Program-made: the position numbers and the translations under genes | Assembly (NCBI GenBank): GCA_029259845.1 | Contig: JAJDEI010000107.1 | Coordinates: 1 to 64,000 of the forward strand | Direction of reading: 5' to 3' | From: Planctomycetaceae bacterium | GTDB lineage: Bacteria > Planctomycetota > Planctomycetia > Planctomycetales > Planctomycetaceae | Length of the DNA: 64,000 nt | Notes under the pieces: generated by a model | What the model saw: only the letters and a program-made list of their open reading frames with translations | What the model was told of the DNA's origin: nothing | Databases searched by the model: none | Part shown: in pieces, positions 28,254 to 38,600 of the stretch | How positions within the stretch are numbered: the stretch's first letter is position 1 | Layout: each line of letters starts with the position of its first letter

Positions 28254-30068
28254 ATGACTAAAAAAATCACCTTCATGTGTACGGCGTTTCGGGACGGGTT
28301 TCAGTCCGTCTATGGGGCGCGGGTGTTTACCAGGGACTTCCTGCCGGCGGTCGAGGCGGCGCGGGATGCGGGCATCTCGTATTTTGAGGCGGGTGGCGGG
28401 GCGCGGTATCAGTCGTTGTACTTCTACTGCAACGAAGATGCTTTTGACATGATGGACGCCTTCCGGGAAACCGCCGGACCGGAGGCTAATCTGCAGACGC
28501 TCGCGCGGGGGGTGAACGTCGTCGGGTTGGAGTCGCAGTCGTCGGACATCATCGACCTGCATGCCAAGCTGTTCGAAAAGCATGGGATCACCACGATCCG
28601 CAACTTTGACGCGCTGAACGACGTCAACAACCTCGTTCATTCGGGGCAGTGCATCGCCAAACATGGGCTGAAGCATCAGGTCTGCGTCACGCTGATGCAG
28701 TTGCCGCCGGGATGCAAGGGGGCTCACGATGCGGACTTCTACGAGAAGACGCTGCGGGGCATTCTCGATGCCGACATTCCGTTCGACTCGGTCTGTTTCA
28801 AGGACGCCTCGGGCACCTGTGTGCCGAGTACGGTGCATGAGACGATCAAACGGGCCCGTAAGATTCTCGGGCCGGAGATGTTCATCCACTATCACACGCA
28901 CGAAACAGCCGGAATCAGCGTACTGGGGAACAAAGCCGCGCTCGATGCGGGAGCCGATGCCATCGACCTGTCGATGGCGCCCTGTTCCGGGGGGACGTGC
29001 CAGCCGGACATCCTGGTGATGTGGCACGCCCTGCGGGGCAGCGAATACGACCTGGGCATCGACCCGGAAAAAATACGCGAGGCGGAGGAAGTCTTCAAGG
29101 AATGCATGGCTGACTACTTCCTCCCGCCGGAAGCGGTCGCGGTCGAGCCGCTGATCCCCTGGAGCCCCATGCCAGGCGGGGCGCTGACCGCCAACACGCA
29201 GATGCTCCGCGACAACGGCATCATGGACAAGTTCCCGGAGATGATTCGGGCGATGTCCGAAGTCGTTCGCAAGGGGGGCTTCGGGACGAGCGTCACGCCG
29301 GTCTCACAGTTCTATTTTCAGCAGGCGTTCAACAACGTGATGTTCGGCGAATGGCAGAAGATCGCCGAGCCGTACGGGAAAATGGTACTCGGCTACTTTG
29401 GGAAGACGCCCGTCCCGCCGGACCCGGAGGTCGTCAAGCTGGCAAGCGAACAGCTCGAACTGGAGCCGACGACCACTCCTCCGATCGAACTGAACGACGC
29501 GGATCCGAACAAGGGCGTCGAAGCGGCCCGGAAAATCTGCCGGGAGCACGGCTTCGACGACACGGAAGAGAACATTTTTATCGTCGCCTCCTGCAAGGAG
29601 AAGGGAGTCGCATTCCTCAAGGGCGAAGCGACTGTCGGCGTCCGGAAAGTCGACAAACACGCGGGCGATGCCGGCCCCCAAGGAGCGTCAGCCGCCGCCG
29701 GACCGGCGGTTTACGACGTGACGGTTAACGGCAAGCGGTATTCGCTTCGGGTCGACGGAAACACGGCAACGGTCAACGGGAAGGCCTATTCGGTCGACCT
29801 CAAGGTCGCTGCGGAGGGGTCTTCCGACGGAGGCGGGACGGCTGTCGTGACCGCTGCCCACGATGTTCACGCCCAGATGCCCGGCAAGGTGCTGAAGCTG
29901 CTCGCCAACGTGGGCGATGCCGTCCAGGACGATCAGCCGATCCTCGTGCTGGAGGCAATGAAGATGGAAGTCCCGGTGAATGCCCCGGTCGCCGGGACGA
30001 TTACGTCGGTCGACGTGGCCGCCGGTGAGCAGGTTGCCAATGGCCAAAAGCTGGCCAGTATCGGCTGA
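28254..30068 (+). CDS. Oxaloacetate decarboxylase alpha / pyruvate carboxylase subunit B with biotin domain
   Basis: A 604-residue protein. Residues about 1-290 form the carboxyltransferase TIM barrel (FRDGFQSVYGARV, LQTLARGVNVVG, LPPGCKGAHDADFYEK, SVCFKDASGTCVPS, and the metal site YHTHETAG). Next is the conserved PYC/OADA domain (about 300-460), a linker, and a C-terminal biotinyl domain (about 530-604) with the biotinylation site VLEAMKMEVP. It moves the carboxyl of oxaloacetate to biotin, which OadB then decarboxylates to drive Na+ export. The usual TLRDGHQS motif is changed to AFRDGFQS. The ATG at 28254 lies just 12 bases after the inserted element. Biotin could come from a pathway that includes bioA in this window. 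Confidence 0.92.
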   Translation: MTKKITFMCTAFRDGFQSVYGARVFTRDFLPAVEAARDAGISYFEAGGGARYQSLYFYCNEDAFDMMDAFRETAGPEANLQTLARGVNVVGLESQSSDIIDLHAKLFEKHGITTIRNFDALNDVNNLVHSGQCIAKHGLKHQVCVTLMQLPPGCKGAHDADFYEKTLRGILDADIPFDSVCFKDASGTCVPSTVHETIKRARKILGPEMFIHYHTHETAGISVLGNKAALDAGADAIDLSMAPCSGGTCQPDILVMWHALRGSEYDLGIDPEKIREAEEVFKECMADYFLPPEAVAVEPLIPWSPMPGGALTANTQMLRDNGIMDKFPEMIRAMSEVVRKGGFGTSVTPVSQFYFQQAFNNVMFGEWQKIAEPYGKMVLGYFGKTPVPPDPEVVKLASEQLELEPTTTPPIELNDADPNKGVEAARKICREHGFDDTEENIFIVASCKEKGVAFLKGEATVGVRKVDKHAGDAGPQGASAAAGPAVYDVTVNGKRYSLRVDGNTATVNGKAYSVDLKVAAEGSSDGGGTAVVTAAHDVHAQMPGKVLKLLANVGDAVQDDQPILVLEAMKMEVPVNAPVAGTITSVDVAAGEQVANGQKLASIG

Positions 30069-30080
30069 GGTGTCTTGGCC

Positions 30081-30179
30081 AGGTCGTGTTGACATTCAAT
30101 CCGTCGATTTTTCCCCAGGAAATGGGGTCGCACCGGTTGTCCCAACCCGTGCGACCCAGTTCGTATGTCGACACGACCT
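30081..30179. other. Nested hairpin after oadA
   Basis: Outer arms AGGTCGTGTTGAC (30081-30093) and GTCGACACGACCT (30167-30179) have one mismatch. Inner arms GGGTCGCAC (30125-30133) and GTGCGACCC (30149-30157) are perfect. No clear T run follows. It may act as a transcript-end structure or a small dispersed element. Confidence 0.45.
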
Positions 30180-30218
30180 AGTCAATGGTCACAATGCAAC
30201 CGGGAAGGAGAGTTCTCA

Positions 30219-31433
30219 ATGATGCGTGAACAGTCTTTTGCTCTGGCGGTCGCCGGCATAATGTCGGCAGCGGTGATGGGGAGCCTTTCTGCGGGTCTCG
30301 CGCAGGCAGCCGCTCCGGAAGGGCCCACGTTTGAGAAGATTCGAATCTCCGAGGAATACTTTGCCGAGGGTGCCGGATTCGGTGACTTCAACCGGGACGG
30401 GACGATGGATGTTGTCTGCGGACCGTACTGGTTCGCCGGTCCGGACTACCGAGCGCGGCATCAGTTTCATGACGGCGGGGCTTTCCCGAACGACAGGGGT
30501 TACTCAGACGTCTTCTTCTCCTACGGATACGACTTCAACGGCGACGGCTGGTCCGACGTCCTGAGACTCGGTTTCCCGGGCACGCCCGCCTATTGGTTCG
30601 AGAATCCGCAGGGACAGACGGGCGAGTGGTCGCGGCATCAAACCTTGCCGAACATCGACAACGAATCCCCCGACTTCACGGACATCACCGGGGACGGACG
30701 CCCGGAGATCATCTGCTCCGCTGCCGGGCGGCTGGGATACGGGACCTTCGACCCCGAGAACCCCACGCAGGAGTGGACGTTTCACGTGATTTCCGACGCC
30801 GGACCGTGGCAGCGGTTTACGCACGGCTTGGGGGTTGGGGACGTCAACGGCGACGGACGGTCCGATCTGCTGACCGCCTCCGGGTGGTTCGAGCAGCCGG
30901 CGGCGGCGGACGACGATCCTCTGTGGGAATTCCAACCGTACGCATTCTGCCCCGGCGGTGCCCAGATATTCGCGGACGACATCGACGGCGACGGCGACAA
31001 TGACGTCATCACCGGCATGCAGGCCCATGCGTGGGGACTGAGTTGGTTCGAGAACATCGCCGGACCGGATGGCGGCATCGATTTCCAGCCGCACACGATT
31101 ATGGGCAGCACGCCGGCAGAGAGCGCCGAGGGAGTCGCCTTCTCCCAGTTGCATGCGGTCGGCTTACACGACATGGACGGCGACGGACTGAAAGACATCG
31201 TCACCGGAAAATGCTACTGGGCCCACAACGGGCACGATCCCGGTGCCCGCGATCCGGCCGTCTTGTATTACTTCCAGCTCATCCGCGAAGATAGCAAGGC
31301 CCGTTTCGTTGCACACGAAATCGACGACGACTCGGGCGTCGGACGGCAAATCTCGATCGGCGACCTGAACGACAACGGACGCCCGGACATTGTCGTCGCC
31401 AACAAAAAGGGCGTGTTCGTGTTTCGCCAGTGA
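30219..31433 (+). CDS. Exported FG-GAP/VCBS repeat protein
   Basis: A 404-residue protein with a signal peptide (MMREQSFALAVAGIMSAAVM ... AQAAAPEG). It is built of FG-GAP/VCBS beta-propeller repeats with calcium-binding DxNxDG-like loops: GDFNRDGTMDVVCGPYW, GYDFNGDGWSDVL, DITGDGRPEIICS, GDVNGDGRSDLLT, ADDIDGDGDNDVITG, DMDGDGLKDIVTG and GDLNDNGRPDIVVANKKGVFV, about seven blades. Such proteins are abundant in planctomycetes as secreted binding proteins of unknown ligand. ATG at 30219 with GGGAAGGAG about 10 bases upstream. Monocistronic. Confidence 0.9.
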   Translation: MMREQSFALAVAGIMSAAVMGSLSAGLAQAAAPEGPTFEKIRISEEYFAEGAGFGDFNRDGTMDVVCGPYWFAGPDYRARHQFHDGGAFPNDRGYSDVFFSYGYDFNGDGWSDVLRLGFPGTPAYWFENPQGQTGEWSRHQTLPNIDNESPDFTDITGDGRPEIICSAAGRLGYGTFDPENPTQEWTFHVISDAGPWQRFTHGLGVGDVNGDGRSDLLTASGWFEQPAAADDDPLWEFQPYAFCPGGAQIFADDIDGDGDNDVITGMQAHAWGLSWFENIAGPDGGIDFQPHTIMGSTPAESAEGVAFSQLHAVGLHDMDGDGLKDIVTGKCYWAHNGHDPGARDPAVLYYFQLIREDSKARFVAHEIDDDSGVGRQISIGDLNDNGRPDIVVANKKGVFVFRQ

Positions 31434-31478
31434 TCTTGCATGCCCCATGATGACAATTTCGCCCGGATATGGGGGCCA

Positions 31479-31519
31479 AACCGTTTAGCCGCACATTTCA
31501 AATGTGCGGCTAAACGGTT
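31479..31519. repeat. Palindromic dispersed repeat TTTAGCCGCACATTT, copy 2
   Basis: Perfect 20-bp arms (AACCGTTTAGCCGCACATTT and complement) around a single central C. It lies 56 bases upstream of the gltX start, between the FG-GAP gene and gltX. Confidence 0.95.
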
Positions 31520-31574
31520 GTTGATGCGTGCGATTCAACGCCGTCGTTTGTTCTCTCCACACGAATGGCAACTC

Positions 31575-33146
31575 ATGTCGATGACTGTTCGCACACGTTT
31601 CGCCCCTTCGCCGACCGGTTACATGCATATCGGAGGCATGCGGACGGCGCTGTTTAACTGGCTCTGGGCGCGGCACAACGGCGGGCAGTTCATCCTGCGG
31701 ATCGACGACACCGACCGCGAGCGGAATGTCGACGAGGCGCTGGGCCCTATTCTGCACGCCTTCCGATGGCTGGGACTCGACTGGGACGAAGGACCGCAGG
31801 TCGGCGGACCGCTCGGCCCGTATTTTCAGTCGCAGCGAGGTGACCTGTATCGCGAGGCGCTCGATCAGTTGCTGCAAAGCGGCAAAGCGTATCGGGACTT
31901 CGATCCGCCGGAGGTCACGCAGACCGATCGCGCTGCTGCGGAGCAGGAAAAGCGACCGTTCCTCAACATTCGCCGCGCGCTGGAACTGTCGGATGCGGAA
32001 CGAGAACAGTATCTCGCCGAGGGACGTCCGCATGTCGTGCGGTTTCTCATCGATCGCGCGGCGAAGGTGTCGATCGACGATCACATTCGCGGACATGTCG
32101 AATGGGATTGCGGGCTGATTGCCGATCCGGTGATCTGCCGGGGGGACGGGTCGCCGCTGTACAACTTTGCCACCGTGGTGGATGACGCGCAGTTGCAGAT
32201 CACGCATGTCATCCGGGCCGAGGAACATCTGACCAACACAGCCGTGCAGGCACTGCTGTTCGACGCCCTCGGTTATTCGCGGCCCGAATTCGCGCACATT
32301 CCGTTTGTCGCCGCGCCCGGCACAAAGGAGAAGCTCTCGAAACGGGAAAAGAAACTGGATAAGTACCGCAAGAGTCCTCAGTTCAAGAAGCTGTTTGACA
32401 TTGCCGACGAGATCCTGCCGCGGATGGGCCTGTCGCCGTCCGAGTCGCTCAACCCGGTGATGGTGTCGTACTACGAGGCGGTCGGTTTTCTGCCGGAGGC
32501 GGTGCTCAACGGGTTGTCGCGGCTCGGCTGGTCGTTGGACGACAAGACCGAACACATGTCACTGCCGTTTGTGACGGAGAATTTCACGTTGGACCGGGTG
32601 GTCAAGGGGCCTGCGGGGCTCGACCCGGACAAGCTGCTCGCGTACCAGGAGCACTGGGTCGGCCAGTTATCGACGGACGAGAAAGTCGACCGCTGTTTGC
32701 CGTTTCTCACCAAGGCGGGGCTTGTGCAGGAGCCGATCGACGCAGCCGCCGTTCGGTTTGTCAGCCGATTGGTGGACGCCGTCGGCGAGCGACTAAAGCT
32801 GTTCAGCGACATCCTGCGTTACGATGAGTATTTCGTGGCGGATGACGCCCTCACCTACGATGAGAAGGCGTTTGAGAAGCGGCTCCGCAAGCCGTCTGAG
32901 GCGGCGACGCTACTCGGCGAATTTCGCGAGCATTTTGCAGCCGCAGAGCGGTTCGACGCCGACACGCTCGATGCTCTGCTGCATGAGTGGGTCGGGCAGA
33001 AGGACGTTCCGATGGGGAAAATCATCCACGCCTTGCGCGTGGCGACGACCGGCAAGGCAGTTGGTCCGGGGATGTTCGATTGCCTCGCCCTACTCGGAAA
33101 AGACCGCTGTCTCATGCGGATCGACCGGGCGCTCGAACGCATTTGA
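31575..33146 (+). CDS. gltX: Glutamyl-tRNA synthetase
   Basis: A 523-residue class I aminoacyl-tRNA synthetase. The HIGH motif region is FAPSPTGYMHIGGMRTALFNW near the N-terminus, then the Glu/ATP-site residues RIDDTDRERN, LPLYNFA-like SPLYNFATVVDD, HVIRAEEHLTNT, and the KMSKS-type loop KEKLSKREKK. The C-terminal alpha-helical anticodon-binding domain is present and ends with a typical G-P-FD-LALLG-DR region. It charges tRNA-Glu (and possibly tRNA-Gln if Gat-dependent). ATG at 31575 chosen by family N-terminus; a second in-frame ATG is 6 bases on. The upstream frame contains only the palindromic repeat. Confidence 0.96.
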   Translation: MSMTVRTRFAPSPTGYMHIGGMRTALFNWLWARHNGGQFILRIDDTDRERNVDEALGPILHAFRWLGLDWDEGPQVGGPLGPYFQSQRGDLYREALDQLLQSGKAYRDFDPPEVTQTDRAAAEQEKRPFLNIRRALELSDAEREQYLAEGRPHVVRFLIDRAAKVSIDDHIRGHVEWDCGLIADPVICRGDGSPLYNFATVVDDAQLQITHVIRAEEHLTNTAVQALLFDALGYSRPEFAHIPFVAAPGTKEKLSKREKKLDKYRKSPQFKKLFDIADEILPRMGLSPSESLNPVMVSYYEAVGFLPEAVLNGLSRLGWSLDDKTEHMSLPFVTENFTLDRVVKGPAGLDPDKLLAYQEHWVGQLSTDEKVDRCLPFLTKAGLVQEPIDAAAVRFVSRLVDAVGERLKLFSDILRYDEYFVADDALTYDEKAFEKRLRKPSEAATLLGEFREHFAAAERFDADTLDALLHEWVGQKDVPMGKIIHALRVATTGKAVGPGMFDCLALLGKDRCLMRIDRALERI

Positions 33147-33196
33147 GCGCGGGTCCAGAGAAACCCGCTCCGCCGGACCGATTTCACCAAGCCCAT

Positions 33197-33267
33197 TTAG
33201 CCGCGGAGCTTGCTCCGCACTTCGGGCGCACCTTGGAGCCTGCACGGCGAGCAAGCTCGGCGGCTAA
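33197..33267. repeat. 71-nt inverted dispersed repeat TTAGCCG...CGGCTAA, copy 1
   Basis: Bounded by TTAGCCG and CGGCTAA, with internal GCGGAGCTTGCTCCGC hairpin and GCGAGCAAGCTCGGC segments. It is between convergent gltX and rpsU and could serve as a two-way transcript end. A twin of exactly the same length is at 50747. Confidence 0.8.
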
Positions 33268-33328
33268 GCGACGTGAGGACGTGGCGTGACGGTTGTTTGG
33301 CGCGCCGAAACGACCGTTGAAAGCGGAT

Positions 33329-33529
33329 CTATTTCTGATTCGACGACTGGCGTGCGAGTCGCGCTCGCCGTTCGGCCCGACGACGTGCCCGGCGCTGGGT
33401 GTCGCTCGGCTTTTCGTAGTATTCCCGCCGGCGCATCTCTCTTTTGATACCGCTGTGCTCGACCAACTTCCGGAACCGACGGACAGCGTCCTGAATCGAT
33501 TCATTCTCACGCAACCGAAGCTTGACCAC
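33329..33529 (-). CDS. rpsU: 30S ribosomal protein S21
   Basis: A 66-residue basic protein matching bS21: [20 protein letters not shown] followed by [20 protein letters not shown] and an Arg-rich tail. It helps the 30S subunit bind mRNA. GTG start at 33529 with GGAGG 5 bases upstream (complement of 33535-33539). It converges with gltX. Confidence 0.95.
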   Translation of the reverse strand: MVKLRLRENESIQDAVRRFRKLVEHSGIKREMRRREYYEKPSDTQRRARRRAERRARLARQSSNQK

Positions 33530-34390
33530 TCATTCCTCCCCACTGGGATGACAAATCGGGATGACAACTCTTGAAAAACCGACCGTGCGGCGGTCCATCG
33601 TCCGCCGCGCCGAGCGCTGAAACATATCCGATCGGCCACTGTAAAGCAAAGCGGAACTTGCCTTTTGCGCGGACCGGTTGCAGACGTGGGCTGGTTGCGG
33701 GACACATGTTCATGTCGCGTCGACAGTCCGGATGCAGCCGCGGATAACACGGATCGGACGGATTCTCGCGGAATTCATCCTAGACGAGTCCCCCTCCACA
33801 GAGCCCCGAGCGTCAGCGACGGGTCAATGGCGCTCGGCGACGAGTGACGCAAGACACCCGGCGTCTGGGCACATTCCCGTGTCCTGCATGCATCCGATGG
33901 TTGCGGATCCTTCTGGGCGGCTATTGTTCGTCGTCGGTAATCCGCTTGACAAAGGCTTCAAGGATTTGCTTCTTGCAAGGATTTCCGACGGCGATGGAGA
34001 ACCACGGAAGAAACGGAAGGGGCGGAAAAAGGCCGGTCGGCCGATGACGACGGCGGATGAATCGGCGATCCCCGGACCGAGGCATTCGCGTGATTCGCGG
34101 TTGAAAACAGGAAACCACGAATCCGGCGAATGAAATTGATCGTCACGGCCATCAAGACCGCCGTCCGTCCGCGTCTTCCGTGGTTCCAATTTTCTGTCTT
34201 TGGTTGCGGCCAGAGGCCGCGTTGGGTTATCCGCGGTCCGTTTGTGCGTACAGACTGACCACGATGAATCACCGTCGGCACCCATGTCTGTTTGGCGAGT
34301 TTTCGAGTTCTTGCGAATCCGACGGCAACCTAGCTAAGGTGTTACGTGGATTCGGAGACATCTGAAGGCAACGTGACCGGGAGAGCAGAT
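33530..34390. other. 860-bp gene-free stretch with several repeat fragments
   Basis: No credible protein gene. It holds a GAGCGTCAGCGACGGG repeat (33807-33823) and a 13-bp inverted repeat GAACCACGGAAGA (33999-34011) with TCTTCCGTGGTTC (34174-34186). Text such as ACCACGAATCCGGCGAATG (34112 onward) resembles dispersed planctomycete repeats. Frames across it are Arg/Ser-rich and look non-coding. Confidence 0.5.
33999..34186. repeat. Inverted repeat GAACCACGGAAGA
   Basis: Arms 33999-34011 and 34174-34186 are perfect complements, 162 bases apart. The space between carries further AACCACGAATCC-type text. Possibly a decayed element of the ccacgaa-repeat type. Confidence 0.5.
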
Positions 34391-35215
34391 ATGGGGCGAT
34401 GGTTTCGCGGCGTTGGTCTGATCGCCGTTTGCCTGACGGCACTCGTGCAGAATTGTGCAGCGGTTGCTGACGTAACGCCTCTTCCGCAGGCGCATGCTCA
34501 TAACGACTATCGCCATGAGCGGCCCCTCGTGGATGCGCTTTCTCATGGATTTTGCAGCGTGGAGGCGGATATTTTTCTGGTCGACGGCGAATTGCTCGTC
34601 GGGCATGATCGTGCTGAGCTTCGACCGGACCGCACGTTGCAGCGGCTGTATCTCGACCCCCTCCGGCAGCGAGTTCGCGCTCACAATGGCCGCGTCTTCA
34701 TCGACGAAGCGCCGTTTCGGCTGCTCGTCGATATCAAATCGAACGGCACAGAGACGTACAAGGCACTGGATCGCGTGTGGCAATCGTATGGCGACATGCT
34801 GACCCACGTTGAGCACGGTCGTGTCAAATCGGGGCCGATTCTGGTGGTGATTTCCGGAAATCGCGACACGACCACCATCGCGGCTGACACGACCCGTTTC
34901 GCAGGCATCGACGGACGGCTGACCGACCTCGGCAGCGCCGCGCCGCCGCATTTGCTGTCATGGATCAGCGACCGCTGGACGGCCCATTTTACGTGGGACG
35001 GCACGGGAGAGATGCCCGCAGGCGAACGCCGCAAACTTCGGCAGATCGTCGAGCAGGCCCATCGCGAAGGCCGCGCGGTCCGCTTTTGGGCGACACCGGA
35101 AACACCCGAAATGTGGACCGCCCTTGCCAGCGCGGGCGCCGATCTGATCAACACCGACGACCTCGCCGGGCTCCGTGACTTTCTCCTCGAACGGAGCGGC
35201 GACGGAGAGAACTAA
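34391..35215 (+). CDS. Exported glycerophosphodiester phosphodiesterase-like protein (HAHNDY type)
   Basis: A 274-residue protein with a signal peptide (MGRWFRGVGLIAVCLTALVQ ... AAVADV). The PI-PLC/GDPD-like TIM barrel starts LPQAHAHNDYRHERPLVDAL with the two active-site His, then GFCSVEADIFLVDGELLVGHD (metal Glu and Asp, second His), LLVDIKSNG and the C-terminal INTDDLAGL. It likely cleaves glycerophosphodiesters or phosphoinositide-like lipids outside the cytoplasm; the substrate is unproven. ATG at 34391 has GGAGAG 4 bases upstream; an upstream start at 34346 would put 15 residues before the signal. Confidence 0.85.
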   Translation: MGRWFRGVGLIAVCLTALVQNCAAVADVTPLPQAHAHNDYRHERPLVDALSHGFCSVEADIFLVDGELLVGHDRAELRPDRTLQRLYLDPLRQRVRAHNGRVFIDEAPFRLLVDIKSNGTETYKALDRVWQSYGDMLTHVEHGRVKSGPILVVISGNRDTTTIAADTTRFAGIDGRLTDLGSAAPPHLLSWISDRWTAHFTWDGTGEMPAGERRKLRQIVEQAHREGRAVRFWATPETPEMWTALASAGADLINTDDLAGLRDFLLERSGDGEN

Positions 35216-35619
35216 ACATCTGTGCGGCGACTTGCCCCCATCAATTATGGCACGCATGGGAGGGCGAAGCTCCCGCCGGGCCGCGACGTGACGATTCCGT
35301 CACAATTCATGTGACTCGCTCTCCTGCGGGTGCCGATCACCGCGATCCCGTCGAGTTGGTTGGACCCCGACCACTGCGATTGCGGCTCGGCGGGAGTCTC
35401 GCCCTCCCGGACATAAGGGACCATCGGTTTCCGGAGCGACGCCGTAGCTCGTTTGGACCGCATCCCGTGCCATCGCATCGGTGGCATTGGTGCTGACGGC
35501 CTCGCAGTGCGGTACAATTCAGGCGTGTGAAATTGGCGTCATTGGCTCGTCTTGAGGGCCGGTCGAAACCCATTCTGGCGCTGCTTTGCAAGCGGCGCTA
35601 CCCGAAGGAGACTGACACC
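35216..35619. other. Gene-free upstream region of the first PSCyt1 gene
   Basis: About 400 bases with no gene. It contains GGAGGGCGAAGCTCCCGCC (35260-35278) and GGCGGGAGTCTCGCCCTCC (35389-35407), distant inverted arms, and a TACAAT hexamer at 35514-35519. Confidence 0.45.
35514..35519 (+). promoter_or_regulatory. Possible -10 box (TACAAT) for the PSCyt1/DUF1501 pair
   Basis: TACAAT about 100 bases before the GTG start at 35620; the -35 is poor (GTGCTG at 17 bp). Sigma-70-like boxes can only be suggested here. Confidence 0.3.
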
Positions 35620-38600
35620 GTGAAGTTCCTGGACTTTCGGCACTTGCGAAGCGCGCATGGACTGCTCGTGATGATGGCGGTGGCGGGGACTTTCGTTGTT
35701 CAGCCCCTCGGCACAGCCGTCGTTGCCGCTGCTGAGCAGGCGGCGGCGAAAGTCGAATTCTTTGAGAGCCGCATCCGGCCGGTGCTGGTCGGCCAATGCT
35801 ATTCGTGCCACAACAGCGCAGACACGTCCGAAGGCGGACTGGCGGTCGATCACCGGGCGGCACTCCTGAAGGGGGGCGATTCCGGTGCCGGGCTGATTCC
35901 CGGTTCTGCAAAGGAGAGCTTGCTGCTACGGGTGATCCGTCATGAGGTCGACGGCATGCAGATGCCGCAGGACGCACCGAAACTGGATGACGATGTCATT
36001 GCTGATTTTGAGCAGTGGGTCGCCGACGGGGCAGTCGACCCCCGGGACAAGCCGCCGTCGCCGGCCGAGTTGGCACAACTCATGTCTTGGGAAGGAATGC
36101 GCGACCGGCGGATGGGGTGGTGGAGCTTTCAGCCGGTCAGCGACCCGCCGCCTCCGGAAGTTGACGGCGAACAATGGGCCGCGCATCCGATCGACCGCTT
36201 CATTCGGGCGAAGATGCAGGCAGCCGATCTCACGCCGTCGCCGCTTGCCGATCGGCGCACGCTGGTCCGCCGACTGTCGTTCGCGATCACCGGACTCCCC
36301 CCGACCGCGGATCGGATCGAACGGTTTCTCACGGACGAGTCCGCCAATGCCTATGAGCGCTTGGCCGACGAACTCCTTGCCTCGGAGCACTTCGGCGAGC
36401 AATGGGCTCGGCATTGGATGGACTGGATGCGCTACGCCGAGACCCACGGCAGCGAGGGAGATCCTGCGATCCCCCACGCGTGGCGGTATCGCGACTATCT
36501 TATCCGGGCTCTCAATGCGGACGTCCCCTATGACCGGCTTGTCCGCGAGCACATCGCCGGAGACCTGTTGCCCGGCCCCCGCCTCAACGACGAATTGGGG
36601 ATCAACGAGTCGATGCTCGGCGCGGCTCAGTACCGTTTCGTCCAACATGGATTCGCCCCGACGGACGCCCTCGACGAACAGGTCCGCTTCACCGACAACC
36701 AGATCGACGTCATCAGCAAGGCGTTCCTGGGCCTGACGGTTTCCTGTGCGCGGTGTCACGATCACAAATTCGACCCGATCAGTCAGCAGGACTACTACGC
36801 TCTGTATGGCATCATGGTCAGCAGTCGCCCGGCGACCGTGACGCTTGACACGCCGGAACGACAAAACCGGCACCGGGAGGAATTGACGGCGCTCAAGGAG
36901 CAACTGCGGGCCTCGCTCGCTGACACATGGTTGGCGGCGAGCGAGTCTGTGGCGGAGCAACTGCAATCTCTCGACGGACCGTGGGCCGATGCGGTCAAAC
37001 AGGCCGGAGGCGCCAAGCACCCGCTTCATGTGTGGTCGCAGTTGCAGTCGCTGTCCGGAGAAGAGTTCTCCGTGAGTTGGAGCCGTTTGGCAGGCGAATA
37101 TGCCCAAAGCCGGGCGCGGCTCCAGCAGCGCACGGAGCAGACGTATCCGTGGCGGTCGGACCTCTCCCGGTCCGCGGATTTCAAGCAGTGGTTTCGTCAC
37201 GGGACGGGACTGCAAGACGACGAACCGGCCCGTGCAGGGGAATTCGCCATCGATCCGGAAGGAGACCGCATCGTCTCTGAGATTCTGCCGGCGGGGATTT
37301 TCTCAAACCGGCTGTCGACGAAGCACAACGGTGTGCTCATGTCGCGTCGCATTCGTCTGGACGCCCCGCACCTCTACCTGAGAGTCCGAGGCGACGGCGG
37401 CGCGCGAGCACGTTATGCGGTGCAGCACTACCCCCGGCAGGGGACGGTCTATCCGCTTCAGAAGCTCAACGACGGTCGCGAGCAGTGGATTCACTGGGAC
37501 GTCAGCTACTGGCAGGGTGACGACATCCACATCGAGGTCGCCACGGCCGCGGACGTGCCGGTCGAACTGGCGATCAATGCTGTCCGAAGCTCCTTCGGCG
37601 TCGCCGAGGCGGTGTTGCTCAGCGAGGAGCAACAGCAGGCCGGATTGGCCCCGCAGGACGAAATGGCCGAGTTCGTCGCACCGCTGTTCGAGGCAGCCGG
37701 GTCCAAAACTCCGACCGATCCCGAAACACTGGCCGCGCTCTACGCCGATGCGTTGCGAGCCAGTTTGATCGCATGGCGTGACGGAGAGATGACGGACGGA
37801 CAATCGCGGTTTTTGAACACGTTCGTCCGCGACGGACTGCTGCCGGACCGGTTGAGTGAACTGAATGACCGCCCCGCTCTCGCCAGGCTCGTGGAAGCCT
37901 ACCGGGCGTTGGAGGCAGACATCCCCGTGCCGACGCGGGCACCCGGCGTGCTCGAAGCGGACGTCATCGATCAGCCGCTGTTCACGCGCGGCAGCCATAA
38001 ACGGCCCGGCGAGCCGGTCCCCCGGCGGTTCCTGGAGGCATTCGACGCCGAGCCGTACGGGAGCACCAACAGCGGGCGGCTCGAACTGGCCGACGACCTT
38101 CTGCGGGCCGACAACCCACTCACCGCGAGAGTGATCGTCAACCGTGTGTGGCATCACTTGTTCGGCCGCGGTCTCGTGGCGACGCCGGACAACTTCGGAC
38201 ACGTCGGCGCGGTCCCCTCCCATCCGCAATTGCTCGACTGGCTGGCGACACGGTTCGTCGAGGACGGTTGGTCGCTCAAGAGGCTCATTCGACAGATCGT
38301 CACCTCACGCACGTACCAACTGAACAGCACCCCCACGGCGGAAGCCGCAGCACAGGACCCGGACAACGTGTTGCTGTCCCATGCCCCGCTCAGGCGGTTG
38401 GAGGCGGAATCGGTCCGCGATGCCATGCTGGCCGCCACCGGTGAGTTGGACCTCGCACTCTTCGGAACGCCGAAGAATGCCGACTCGAACCGACGCAGCG
38501 TTTACCTCACCGTGCGGCGGAACAGCATGATCCCGCTGCTGACGGTCTTCGACCAGCCGACGCCCTTCAGCACCAAGGGCCGCCGCGATGTCACCAATGT

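Noticed and set aside
33678-34133. 151-residue frame in the 33.5-34.4 kb gap
   Set aside because: Composition follows repeat text (CGAGCGTCAGCGACGG, ACCACGGAAG); no ribosome-binding site or domain, so treated as non-coding.
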